Source of the DNA: JAJPHU01 sp035553375
GTDB taxonomy: Bacteria > Planctomycetota > Planctomycetia > Gemmatales > Gemmataceae
DNA length: 64,000 nucleotides
Reading direction: 5' to 3'
NCBI GenBank assembly: GCA_035553375.1
Contig: DATNCY010000318.1
Span: forward strand, 1 to 64,000
The position numbers and the translations under genes are program-made. Position 1 is the first letter of the stretch; each line of letters starts with the position of its first letter. Below, piece by piece: positions 51,061-57,792 of the stretch. Below the pieces are notes generated by a model. That model saw only the letters and a program-made list of their open reading frames with translations, made no database searches and was not told where the DNA came from.

Positions 51061-52032
51061 ATGTTTTGGCTATTCAAGGCAGCGCGGCGTTTGCGCGAGT
51101 TGGGCATCCTAGGGATGAACCACCGTAACGCGGCCTGCATTCTCGATCACAATCCGCGTGCCCTCTTTCCGCTCGTCGATGACAAGCTGCGTATGGCGAA
51201 GCTGTGTCAGCGCATCGATGTACCGACGCCGGAGGTGTACGCGGAGGTATCGTCCTACTCGATGCTGCGTCGCTTGCCGGACTTGCTCGGCGACCGCTCC
51301 GACTTCGTCATCAAGCCCAATCGCGGCTCGGCCGGCCGTGGTGTGCTTGTCGTCGTCGGCCGCGAGGGGCGCGATTACTTGCGGCACAACGGCGAGCGAT
51401 TGCGACTCGACGCCCTGCGCCAACATCTGTCCGACATTCTTTCGGGCATGTATTCGCTGGGCGGTCAGCCGGACACGGCCATCGTGCAACAGCGTGTCCG
51501 TCTGCATCCAGCGTTCGAGGTCATCAGCTACAAGGGTATTCCCGATGTGCGTGTGATCCTGTATCGTAACGAGCCGGCCATGGCCATGCTGCGTCTGCCG
51601 ACGAAAGCGTCCAACGGTCGGGCCAATCTGCACCAGGGCGGCATCGGCACCGGCGTCGATCTCGACACCGGCATCACGCATCATGCCGTGCAGCGCAATC
51701 GCTTCATCGAGCGCCATCCCGACACGGGCCGTCCGGTTGTCGGCATGCAGGTGCCGTTTTGGAACGACGTACTAGAGATGTCGCGGCGTGTAGCGCGAGC
51801 GGTGGGATTGGGCTATATCGGCGTGGATATTGTCGTGGACGAAGAAGCCGGCCCGATGCTGTTGGAGGCGAACGCACGGCCGGGTTTGGCCATCCAGATC
51901 GCCAACGGTCGCGGCTTGCTGCCGCGCTTGCAAGCTATTGATGCGCTACTCGATCAAGCGCCGCGAACGATCTCGCTGGAGCGCATTCGCCAGGCTCCGC
52001 GCGTGCAGGAACCGCTTCGCAAGAGTGCGTGA
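51061..52032 (+). CDS. RimK-like ATP-grasp ligase (alpha-L-glutamate ligase-related)
   Basis: 323 residues. The start (GILGMNHRNAACILDHNPRA) and LVDDKLRMAKLCQRIDVPTP match the alpha-L-glutamate ligase-related family. ATP-grasp motifs are FVIKPNRGSAGRGVLVV (phosphate loop), VSYKGIPDVRVILYRN-type strand, and VDIVVDEEAGPMLLEANARP (metal-binding Asp/Glu/Asn). These enzymes ligate amino acids to carboxylates with ATP; the partner gene upstream is the typical 7TM transglutaminase-like protein, so a joint role in peptide or protein tagging is predicted. ATG 51061 follows GGAGG. The natural substrate of this family is not established. Confidence 0.88.
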   Translation: MFWLFKAARRLRELGILGMNHRNAACILDHNPRALFPLVDDKLRMAKLCQRIDVPTPEVYAEVSSYSMLRRLPDLLGDRSDFVIKPNRGSAGRGVLVVVGREGRDYLRHNGERLRLDALRQHLSDILSGMYSLGGQPDTAIVQQRVRLHPAFEVISYKGIPDVRVILYRNEPAMAMLRLPTKASNGRANLHQGGIGTGVDLDTGITHHAVQRNRFIERHPDTGRPVVGMQVPFWNDVLEMSRRVARAVGLGYIGVDIVVDEEAGPMLLEANARPGLAIQIANGRGLLPRLQAIDALLDQAPRTISLERIRQAPRVQEPLRKSA

Positions 52033-52064
52033 GGGCAGGTATCGGCGAAGACGATCATCGCTTC

Positions 52065-52157
52065 ACAGTAGTTTCAAATCTGAGCGGGGGGCGTCAGCCC
52101 CCTGAGCGAATCTCGGGGGGCGTCAGCCCCCCGCTCAGGGAATTTTGAAACTACTGT
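52065..52157. repeat. Long palindrome with ACAGTAGTTTCAAA arms
   Basis: Outer arms ACAGTAGTTTCAAA (52065-52078) and TTTGAAACTACTGT (52144-52157) enclose nested inverted repeats of CTGAGCGGGGGGCGTCAGCC. It overlaps the 3' end of the following minus-strand gene and supplies its stop codon. Confidence 0.9.
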
Positions 52158-52365
52158 TCAGCATCCCCAGGCGATAATGATCGTGTTGCTCCGCCAGATC
52201 TACCGGCAGACCTGGCACGGCCCCCTTAAAGCGAGCAAACCGTTCGCCGAATGGTCGTGGCGTTTCGTGCGGAGCCGGAGTGATGCGCACGCGCGTTCCC
52301 TCGGGCAACGCCGCCGCATTGTCCGGCACGATGACGCCATTATGGACCACACCTTCGAGTTCCAT
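52135..52365 (-). CDS. DUF104-like (AbrB/VapB-type) antitoxin-like protein
   Basis: 76 residues. ELEGVVHNGVIVPDNAAALPEGTRVRI is the beta-strand pair of DUF104-type antitoxins, and FARFKGAVPGLPVDLAEQHDHY matches the C-terminal toxin-binding region of planctomycete and cyanobacterial homologues. The last nine residues (MLNSSFKIP) and the TGA come from the palindrome at 52065-52157, so the natural end has been replaced. No PIN-domain toxin gene is found on either side; the gene appears to be an orphan. ATG 52365. Confidence 0.7.
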   Translation of the reverse strand: MELEGVVHNGVIVPDNAAALPEGTRVRITPAPHETPRPFGERFARFKGAVPGLPVDLAEQHDHYRLGMLNSSFKIP

Positions 52366-52421
52366 GATTCACCCCGCCCTCATGGGACAAATCACACCAA
52401 CGGATTGTTCGGCGCTGCCCC

Positions 52422-53027
52422 TCAGGAGTAGGCGGCGACAAGCATGCTTCCCGGTCGCGCCTCGACCTTGGTGATCCACTCCCCAACTTCGTCCAGCATC
52501 TCCTCGAACCCGTCCTCTCCGTGCGGCCCGGCTGCTCGCATGGCCCGGAACGCCGGTGCCGCCGCCCTCACCTCAGCCCCCGTCCAGTGGCCAAGCGATG
52601 ACCCGAATGGGTTTTCCGGAAGTGGGACCGGCGAGCGGCCGACCAACCCGTTCCAGAACCGCAGTTCAACCCCGTGCGCTGCGAACAACTCGTCCAGTTG
52701 AGTGACCAGTTCTGTGCTGCAGCGATGGAAGTGATTCTGGACCCACTGGCCGAACGAACTGCACACATGCTCGAAGGCGTTCTTGTACACGAACCCCGCG
52801 TCCGGCCGAGTCACCTGGCCCGCGAATATATCCCGCAGGGCGTCAGCGTGGGTGAAACCCGGGCACCAATCCTCCATCAGGTCTTCCATCTCTTCGTCGA
52901 GCCAGGTGAGCGACTCTCCCTGTCCCTCCTGCTCCAACAATTCCTCCAGGAGGTCGGCGTCGTTGGAGCCGGGGACGGCCTTCACCTCGGCCTCATCCAC
53001 GAGGTAGACCATCATTCCCATGCTCAT
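52422..53027 (-). CDS. DUF7691-like protein of unknown function
   Basis: 201 residues, soluble and acidic. The N-terminus SMGMMVYLVDEAEVKAVPGS and the C-terminal stretch GRSPVPLPENPFGSSLGHWTGAEV resemble a family of uncharacterised proteins common in Actinobacteria and planctomycetes, which I recall as DUF7691; the name is from memory. No catalytic motif is evident. ATG 53027 follows GGAGGG. Codon use is typical of the window. It follows no obvious partner; the antitoxin-like gene is downstream on the same strand, 57 bases away. Confidence 0.6.
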   Translation of the reverse strand: MSMGMMVYLVDEAEVKAVPGSNDADLLEELLEQEGQGESLTWLDEEMEDLMEDWCPGFTHADALRDIFAGQVTRPDAGFVYKNAFEHVCSSFGQWVQNHFHRCSTELVTQLDELFAAHGVELRFWNGLVGRSPVPLPENPFGSSLGHWTGAEVRAAAPAFRAMRAAGPHGEDGFEEMLDEVGEWITKVEARPGSMLVAAYS

Positions 53028-53379
53028 CCGAGTACCCTCCGCTCCCTTCACCGAACTTGTTACTTGAGCGCGCCCCTAAATAAGTGCTTGTGCCCCACCC
53101 TCATACGGATAGTTCAACTCCACGGCACCAGGCTGTCAACGGCAATCTCAACCAGCACCGCCGTCTTTCTTCCACTTTCCTCCCGCCCATTCACGGCCTT
53201 TTTCATCTCCCTGTCATCGAAAGAATCCGGTATCTGAGAAGGAATCTTCTCGCTGCCGGCTGTCGCGCAGCACCATCGCTTCATCAACCGCTATCTCGCC
53301 ACGGCCGGCCACCTGAGGGCAGACAAAAGGCTCGTCTTTTTGGTAAACTAACCCTCGCGTGTCGTAAAGGAGGCGAGCC
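53028..53379. other. Intergenic region
   Basis: About 350 bases between divergent small genes. Lower G+C than the flanks; no convincing reading frame, repeat or RNA gene. AAAGGAGG at its right end is the ribosome binding site of the broken gene at 53380. Confidence 0.5.
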
Positions 53380-53613
53380 ATGAAGTCGGATGCGGTCCAG
53401 ATCGAGGGTATGGTGCAACCTACTTCGGGCATGACGCTGACGGATTAGTTCTGGGCGGGAATGCAGGCCATTTGGGCCGGTCAAGCTGCTCGTGGTCATG
53501 TGCCGCGCGAAAAAGCCCAGATTGACGCCGAGATTAAGGCGTTACGGGACGAGGCGGAGGAAGAAATGCAACAGGTGGAACGCCTCCACGAAGAGGCGAG
53601 TTCGGAGTCTTGA
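53380..53613 (+). pseudogene. Small coiled-coil protein gene interrupted by an amber codon
   Basis: A 77-codon frame starts at ATG 53380 after a strong AAAGGAGG and runs to TGA 53613, but codon 23 (53446-53448) is TAG. Before it the product reads SGMTLTD, after it FWAGMQAIWAGQAARG and a charged helix (REKAQIDAEIKALRDEAEEE). The frame stays open and protein-like on both sides, so a single nonsense substitution is the simplest reading. Restart at ATG 53461 would give a 50-residue helix, but its ribosome binding site is weak. No family recognised. Confidence 0.6.
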
Positions 53614-53670
53614 AGGCTGCTTTGCGGGAATCGCCGCCGATGATCCTAACGTGAATACCGAGGCGTCTTC

Positions 53671-54423
53671 ATGTGTCTGCTGGCCTTATTCTACCGCGTG
53701 GTCGAAGATGCCCCCGTGGTGGCTGGGGCCAATCGCGAAGAATACTACCAGCGCGGCGGCGAACCGCCGCGTCTGCTCGATGATGGCCCTATCCGCGCCG
53801 TGGCCGGTATCGATCCCGTGGCCGGGGGGACGTGGTTCGGGGTCAACGACAAGAATGTATTCGTAGCCGTCACCAACCGGCGCAAGTCCGACACACCTCC
53901 TCAGCCACGCAGCCGGGGTTTGCTGGCACGCGAATTACTAACCTGTACCTCCGCGAAAGCCGCCGTCGATCGCGCCATCCGCGAACTGGAACAGAATCGT
54001 TACGCCGGCTGCAACTTCCTGTGCGCCGATGCCAGCCGTGCCGTCGTCATTCAAGCGGGCGACTGGCTGCGCGTGCGGCCGTTGCCGCCGGGGCTGCATG
54101 TGCTGACCAACCGCGATGTCAATGATGCCAGCGATCATCGGCTGAGTTATGCCCTCGATTGGCTCAGCCGGCATTCGTACTCGACGGCGGAGCAGTGCGT
54201 GCAAGCGCTGCAACAATTATGCGCCCAACATGAGCCGAACGATCCGCCGATGTGCTTTCGCGCCAAGGATCGCGGCACGGTTTCCAGTTCCATCGTGGCC
54301 TTGCGCGGCCGGCTGGAAGACAGCACCTATCTCCATGCTCAGGGGCCGCCCGACCAGACGCCCTACGTGGCCTATTCGCACTTGCTTCACGACTTGACCA
54401 ATGACCACAATAGCGGATCGTAA
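53671..54423 (+). CDS. NRDE (TANGO2-like) family protein
   Basis: 250 residues. The N-terminus MCLLALFYRVVEDAPVVAGANREEYYQR includes the diagnostic N-R-D/E-E motif (here ANREE), followed by AGIDPVAGGTWFGVND and VLTNRDVNDASDHR. The family is an Ntn-hydrolase-like fold linked in eukaryotes to heme handling and Golgi organisation; its bacterial function is not settled. ATG 53671 gives Met-Cys, with Cys2 positioned as in Ntn hydrolases. P450 follows after 42 bases, so the genes are probably co-transcribed; a heme-related link is speculative. Confidence 0.88.
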   Translation: MCLLALFYRVVEDAPVVAGANREEYYQRGGEPPRLLDDGPIRAVAGIDPVAGGTWFGVNDKNVFVAVTNRRKSDTPPQPRSRGLLARELLTCTSAKAAVDRAIRELEQNRYAGCNFLCADASRAVVIQAGDWLRVRPLPPGLHVLTNRDVNDASDHRLSYALDWLSRHSYSTAEQCVQALQQLCAQHEPNDPPMCFRAKDRGTVSSSIVALRGRLEDSTYLHAQGPPDQTPYVAYSHLLHDLTNDHNSGS

Positions 54424-54465
54424 AAGGCACTCTTGCGATTCACCGTAACAAGGCAGGCACCTGTC

Positions 54466-55824
54466 ATGGGGAAAACATTGATCCCTCCCGGTCCCAAGGG
54501 GCATTTCCTCAGCGGTCATCTGCCGGAGATGCGCCGCGATTTGCTCGGTTTCTACTTGCGCTGCGCCCGCGAATACGGCGATTGCACCACGCTGCGCTTT
54601 GGACTGCGGCGCATCTTCTTCGTCAATCACCCCACGTTCATCGAGCAAGTCCTGCACAGCCGTAATTTCACCAAACACTACGCCCTGCGCATGAATCGGC
54701 TGCTGCTGGGCAATGGCTTGCTGACCAGCGAGGGCGATTTCTGGCTGCGGCAACGCCGGCTCATTCAGCCGGTCTTTCAGCGCGAGCGCATCGTATCCTA
54801 CGCCGCCGACATGGTTGCTTTCACCCAGCGACAACTCGCCTCGTGGCACGATGGCGAGGTGCGCGACCTGCACGCCGAGATGCGAAAGCTGACGCTGGCC
54901 ATCGCTTCCAAGAGTCTGTTCGGTGCCGACGTGACCGGCCAATCCGAGGCGGTCGGTCAGGCGCTTCACGATGCGATGGGCACCTTCAGCCAGCGTTTCT
55001 TCCGTGTCTTCCGCATTCCGGAGCGCATTCCGACCCCGGAAAACCTGCGGATTCGCCGCGCTATTCGCCGACTGGATGCAATCCTCTACGGCCTCATCAA
55101 TCAACGCCGCGCTGAAGGCGAGAAAAACGATCTACTATCGATCTTGTTGCACGCGCGACACGAGAGCGACGGCACCGGCATGACCGATCAGCAACTGCGC
55201 GACGAGGCCATGACGCTTTTTCTGGCCGGCCACGAAACCACGGCCCTGGCGCTTTCCTGGGGCTGGTATTTGCTGGCGCAGCATCCGGAGGTGGTCGAAG
55301 AACTGCAAACGGAACTGCATCAAGTGCTTGGCGGGCGTCCGCCGACCGTCGCCGATTTGCCAAACCTGCGCTATACCGAGATGGTCGTGCAAGAAGTGAT
55401 GCGGGTTTATCCGCCCGCGTATGCGATTGGCCGCCAGGCTATCCAGGCTTGTACGATCAACGGGTATCCCGTGCCGGCGGGCGGAACGGTACTCATGAGT
55501 CAGTGGGTGGTCCATCGCGATCCGCGCTTTTTCGATGATCCGGAGCGCTTTTATCCGGGACGTTGGGCGGATGGCCTGGCGCGCCGCTTGCCCCGTTACG
55601 CTTACTTCCCCTTCGGCGGCGGACAGCGGCTGTGCATCGGCAACACCTTCGCCCTGATGGAATTGTCCCTAGTATTGGCGACGATTGCCCAGAGTTTCCA
55701 TTTCGCGTTGACTCCCGGCTTGGTGGTTGGTCTGCGGCCTCAGTTGACTCTGCAACCGGATCGCCCCATCCTGCTGAAACTGCAAAGGAGGAATGCACAA
55801 TGCACAATGCACAATGCACAATGA
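54466..55824 (+). CDS. Cytochrome P450
   Basis: 452 residues, soluble bacterial P450. Signatures: I-helix FLAGHETTALALSW, K-helix QEVMRVYPP (ExxR), PERF-type FDDPERFYPGRW and the heme loop FPFGGGQRLCIGNTFA with thiolate Cys390. Resembles the CYP4/CYP102-like fatty-acid-oxidising group more than sterol enzymes; the substrate is not determinable. ATG 54466 aligns with PPGPKGHFLSGHL; a TTG at 54433 is less likely. The last residues (NAQCTMHNAQ) and the stop codon are encoded by a short tandem repeat and are not P450 sequence. No redox partner is nearby. Confidence 0.92.
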   Translation: MGKTLIPPGPKGHFLSGHLPEMRRDLLGFYLRCAREYGDCTTLRFGLRRIFFVNHPTFIEQVLHSRNFTKHYALRMNRLLLGNGLLTSEGDFWLRQRRLIQPVFQRERIVSYAADMVAFTQRQLASWHDGEVRDLHAEMRKLTLAIASKSLFGADVTGQSEAVGQALHDAMGTFSQRFFRVFRIPERIPTPENLRIRRAIRRLDAILYGLINQRRAEGEKNDLLSILLHARHESDGTGMTDQQLRDEAMTLFLAGHETTALALSWGWYLLAQHPEVVEELQTELHQVLGGRPPTVADLPNLRYTEMVVQEVMRVYPPAYAIGRQAIQACTINGYPVPAGGTVLMSQWVVHRDPRFFDDPERFYPGRWADGLARRLPRYAYFPFGGGQRLCIGNTFALMELSLVLATIAQSFHFALTPGLVVGLRPQLTLQPDRPILLKLQRRNAQCTMHNAQ

Positions 55825-55873
55825 AAGCTCATTGTCTTTTATTCTGCATTCTGCATTCTGACTTCTGCATTAA
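55796..55873. repeat. Tandem AATGCAC and ATTCTGC short repeats
   Basis: Four GCACAAT units at the P450 3' end are followed, after about 25 bases, by three ATTCTGC-type units. The first block encodes the P450 C-terminus and its TGA; the second ends three bases before the next start codon. Confidence 0.85.
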
Positions 55874-55875
55874 GA

Positions 55876-56565
55876 ATGTATCCACACCGCATTCGCTTGC
55901 GTGCCCCCTGGGGATGTGAACGCCTACCCGCTGGACTGCCGAATGCGGACAGCGGACAGCGGACAGCGGATTGCGGACTGCCGACTGCCGACTGCGGCCG
56001 TCGCTTCCGCCGGCGTTTTGGCTATCCCGGACGCATTGATGCGTATGAGCGTGTCTGGTTGACGTTCGTGGGCGTCGCCGGCGCGGTGGAAGTGTGGCTC
56101 AACGATGTCGCCTTGGGACGGCGAAACGAAGCATCCGGAGCGTTCGAGTTCGAGGTGACGCCGTTGTTGCGGCCCCGCAACGAGTTGGTCGTTGACGTGG
56201 AAGGAACGGCGGAACAAGGTGTATGGGATGAGGTCGCTCTGGAAGTTCGCTGTACGGCGTTCTTGCGCGGCCTGTCCTGGTTCGCGATAAAAAAAGGAGA
56301 GCGGGCGGAGTTGCATGTTACCGGTCAGGTGGTCGGCGTGGCCGAACGGCCGCTCGAACTATACATCGTGTTGGATCGCTCCGTCGTCGCCTATCAAGTG
56401 GTGACGGCGACGACCGAAGGGCAACCGTTTGAGATTGTCGTGCCGGACCTGGCGGTGGAAGACGGCGGTTCAGTGGTCAAAGTCGATCTGGTGAATGGGG
56501 CATCGGTCTGGTACACCAATGAGGGAACCGTGACGTTGGAGTCAAGATCGAGCTTAGGTGGATGA
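55876..56565 (+). CDS. Protein with a glycoside-hydrolase-2-like sugar-binding (jelly-roll) fold
   Basis: 229 residues. Residues 45-115 (DAYERVWLTFVGVAGAVEVW, NDVALG, FEFEVTPLLRPRNELVVDVEG) match the beta-sandwich sugar-binding domain of family 2 glycosidases, but no catalytic barrel follows. The N-terminus (about 24-43, ADSGQRTADCGLPTADCG) is translated from a short tandem repeat at 55945-55997. It could be a truncated enzyme or a stand-alone carbohydrate-binding-like protein. The next gene begins eight bases after or overlaps by eight, depending on start. Confidence 0.65.
   Translation: MYPHRIRLRAPWGCERLPAGLPNADSGQRTADCGLPTADCGRRFRRRFGYPGRIDAYERVWLTFVGVAGAVEVWLNDVALGRRNEASGAFEFEVTPLLRPRNELVVDVEGTAEQGVWDEVALEVRCTAFLRGLSWFAIKKGERAELHVTGQVVGVAERPLELYIVLDRSVVAYQVVTATTEGQPFEIVVPDLAVEDGGSVVKVDLVNGASVWYTNEGTVTLESRSSLGG
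55945..55997. repeat. Tandem GCGGACA/GCCGACT repeat inside a coding region
   Basis: Three GCGGACA units followed by GCGGATT, GCGGACT and GCCGACT-type units. The unit resembles the arms of the 6711-6799 element. It is read in frame and leaves the open reading frame intact. Confidence 0.85.
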
Positions 56566-56572
56566 GACAGGA

Positions 56573-57022
56573 ATGGATATTCATACGTTAAAATTGTCGA
56601 TCACTGAGGAAGAAATCAATACGCTCGTTGCGGAGTTTCCCTCAAGCGATAGCGCGGTTGAGAATCTGCGTGTTCGGCTGACGCCGGAAGGGATCGTCGC
56701 GTTCGGCGATTATCCGGCCATGCTGATGAAAATGGCCTTCGAGACTTTATGGGAAGTGAAGGGTGCCGGCAGTGTGGTGGAAGCGCGGTTAGCATCGATC
56801 AAGGTATCCGGTTTGCCGGCCAAGATGCTGCGCGGCGTGCTGTTGAAGACGATTCGAGACATGACGGCTCAGGAACCGGGCGTCCGCGTTGAAGACGAAT
56901 CCATTCGCATCGATTTGAGCAAACACACGGCTATTCAAAGGTTACGATTGCGCGTCAATCTCACCGGCGTGCGGTGCAGTTCGGGGAATCTGGTTATTGA
57001 AGCGGGGCCGGAGACAGCTTGA
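56573..57022 (+). CDS. Conserved-looking protein of unknown function (DUF2993-like pattern)
   Basis: 149 residues. The order of short beta-strands (LRVRLTPEGIVAFGDYPAML, GSVVEARLASIKVSGLPAKM, EDESIRIDLSKHT) with ITEEEINTLVAEF at the start recalls DUF2993/LmeA-like lipid-binding proteins, but lacks a signal peptide. ATG 56573 has GACAGGA before it; ATG 56558 would overlap the preceding gene. Follows the GH2-like gene closely, so one transcript is likely. Function unknown. Confidence 0.6.
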   Translation: MDIHTLKLSITEEEINTLVAEFPSSDSAVENLRVRLTPEGIVAFGDYPAMLMKMAFETLWEVKGAGSVVEARLASIKVSGLPAKMLRGVLLKTIRDMTAQEPGVRVEDESIRIDLSKHTAIQRLRLRVNLTGVRCSSGNLVIEAGPETA

Positions 57023-57110
57023 CGGGCAAGGCCGTCTCGATCGTCGCCGGGATGGTCCAGTTCTTCCACCCTCGGCGGACGAACGGGATTTCATCCGCAA
57101 GAGGACGATC

Positions 57111-57393
57111 ATGCTCCGCGAAGCAAGCCGGTTTCATCCTGCGCCCGTATCCCTGGACGAACGGCCTCGCGTCCTCCTGGTCGATGACGATCCCGATGTG
57201 GCCCACACCGTCTCTAACATTCTCCATCAAGAACAATGCGAGGTCGCCATCACCCGAGCGCCGACGAAACGCTACAGGCGTTGACCGAGCAATCCTACGA
57301 TGTGCTTCTCCTTGAGTTGGCTCTGGCGGAATCCGATGCCTTGAACTTGCTGGCTGAGGTTCGGCAACGCGCCCCGGCGACGTGCTTCGCCTG
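57111..57393 (+). pseudogene. Frameshifted response-regulator receiver domain
   Basis: Starts at ATG 57111. PRVLLVDDDPDVAHTVSNIL is a receiver N-terminus with the acidic pair. The frame closes at 57284, but the fold continues in another frame from about 57257: ADETLQALTEQSYDVLLLEL and NLLAEVRQRAPAT. The phosphoacceptor Asp position after LLL is Glu (LLLELAL), so even a repaired frame would lack the usual phosphorylation site. After residue 95 similarity stops. A decayed gene; no histidine kinase is nearby. Confidence 0.7.
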
Positions 57394-57792
57394 GCGACCG
57401 GCACGCTGGCGGACGGATGGATCTCTCTACCTGTTAATTACCCGATACGGGCAGGACATGACGAAAATTGTTAACCGAATTGCGCGCAGTTCGTTGTTTC
57501 ATTCGGGGTGCGGTCGAGACGGTAGCGTTAACCCGTTTGGTGTCTCTCGGAGAGAACGCGAGAATTTTTCCGCGAGAGGTTCGGGGTGCGAGCGTAACCC
57601 TATGGGGCACGTTCGCACCCCGAATGATCCTGCCAAACCCGAGGGTTTGTGGAGCATGGACAAGCGTGCGAAATCCCACGAAATATAGGCGAAAACGCCC
57701 AACCCCGGGAGGTGTTGCCTTCCGGCGTTGGGCGTTAACGAGTGTGTAGTGTTTTTTCGCTGTATCATGCCACCCTGATGGACGGCAAGCCC
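57394..57792. other. Intergenic region with two strong hairpins
   Basis: No coding sequence is seen in these 400 bases. It contains a perfect inverted repeat TTCGGGGTGCGA (57580-57591) / TCGCACCCCGAA (57613-57624), a direct partial copy of its left arm at 57502-57512, and a hairpin AACGCCCAACCCCGGGAGG (57694-57736). A T6 run lies 15 bases after the latter, too far for a classical terminator. Confidence 0.6.

Noticed and set aside
57236..57688. 150-codon frame as an intact gene
   Set aside because: Only its first 50 codons are protein-like, and these are the second half of the frameshifted receiver.
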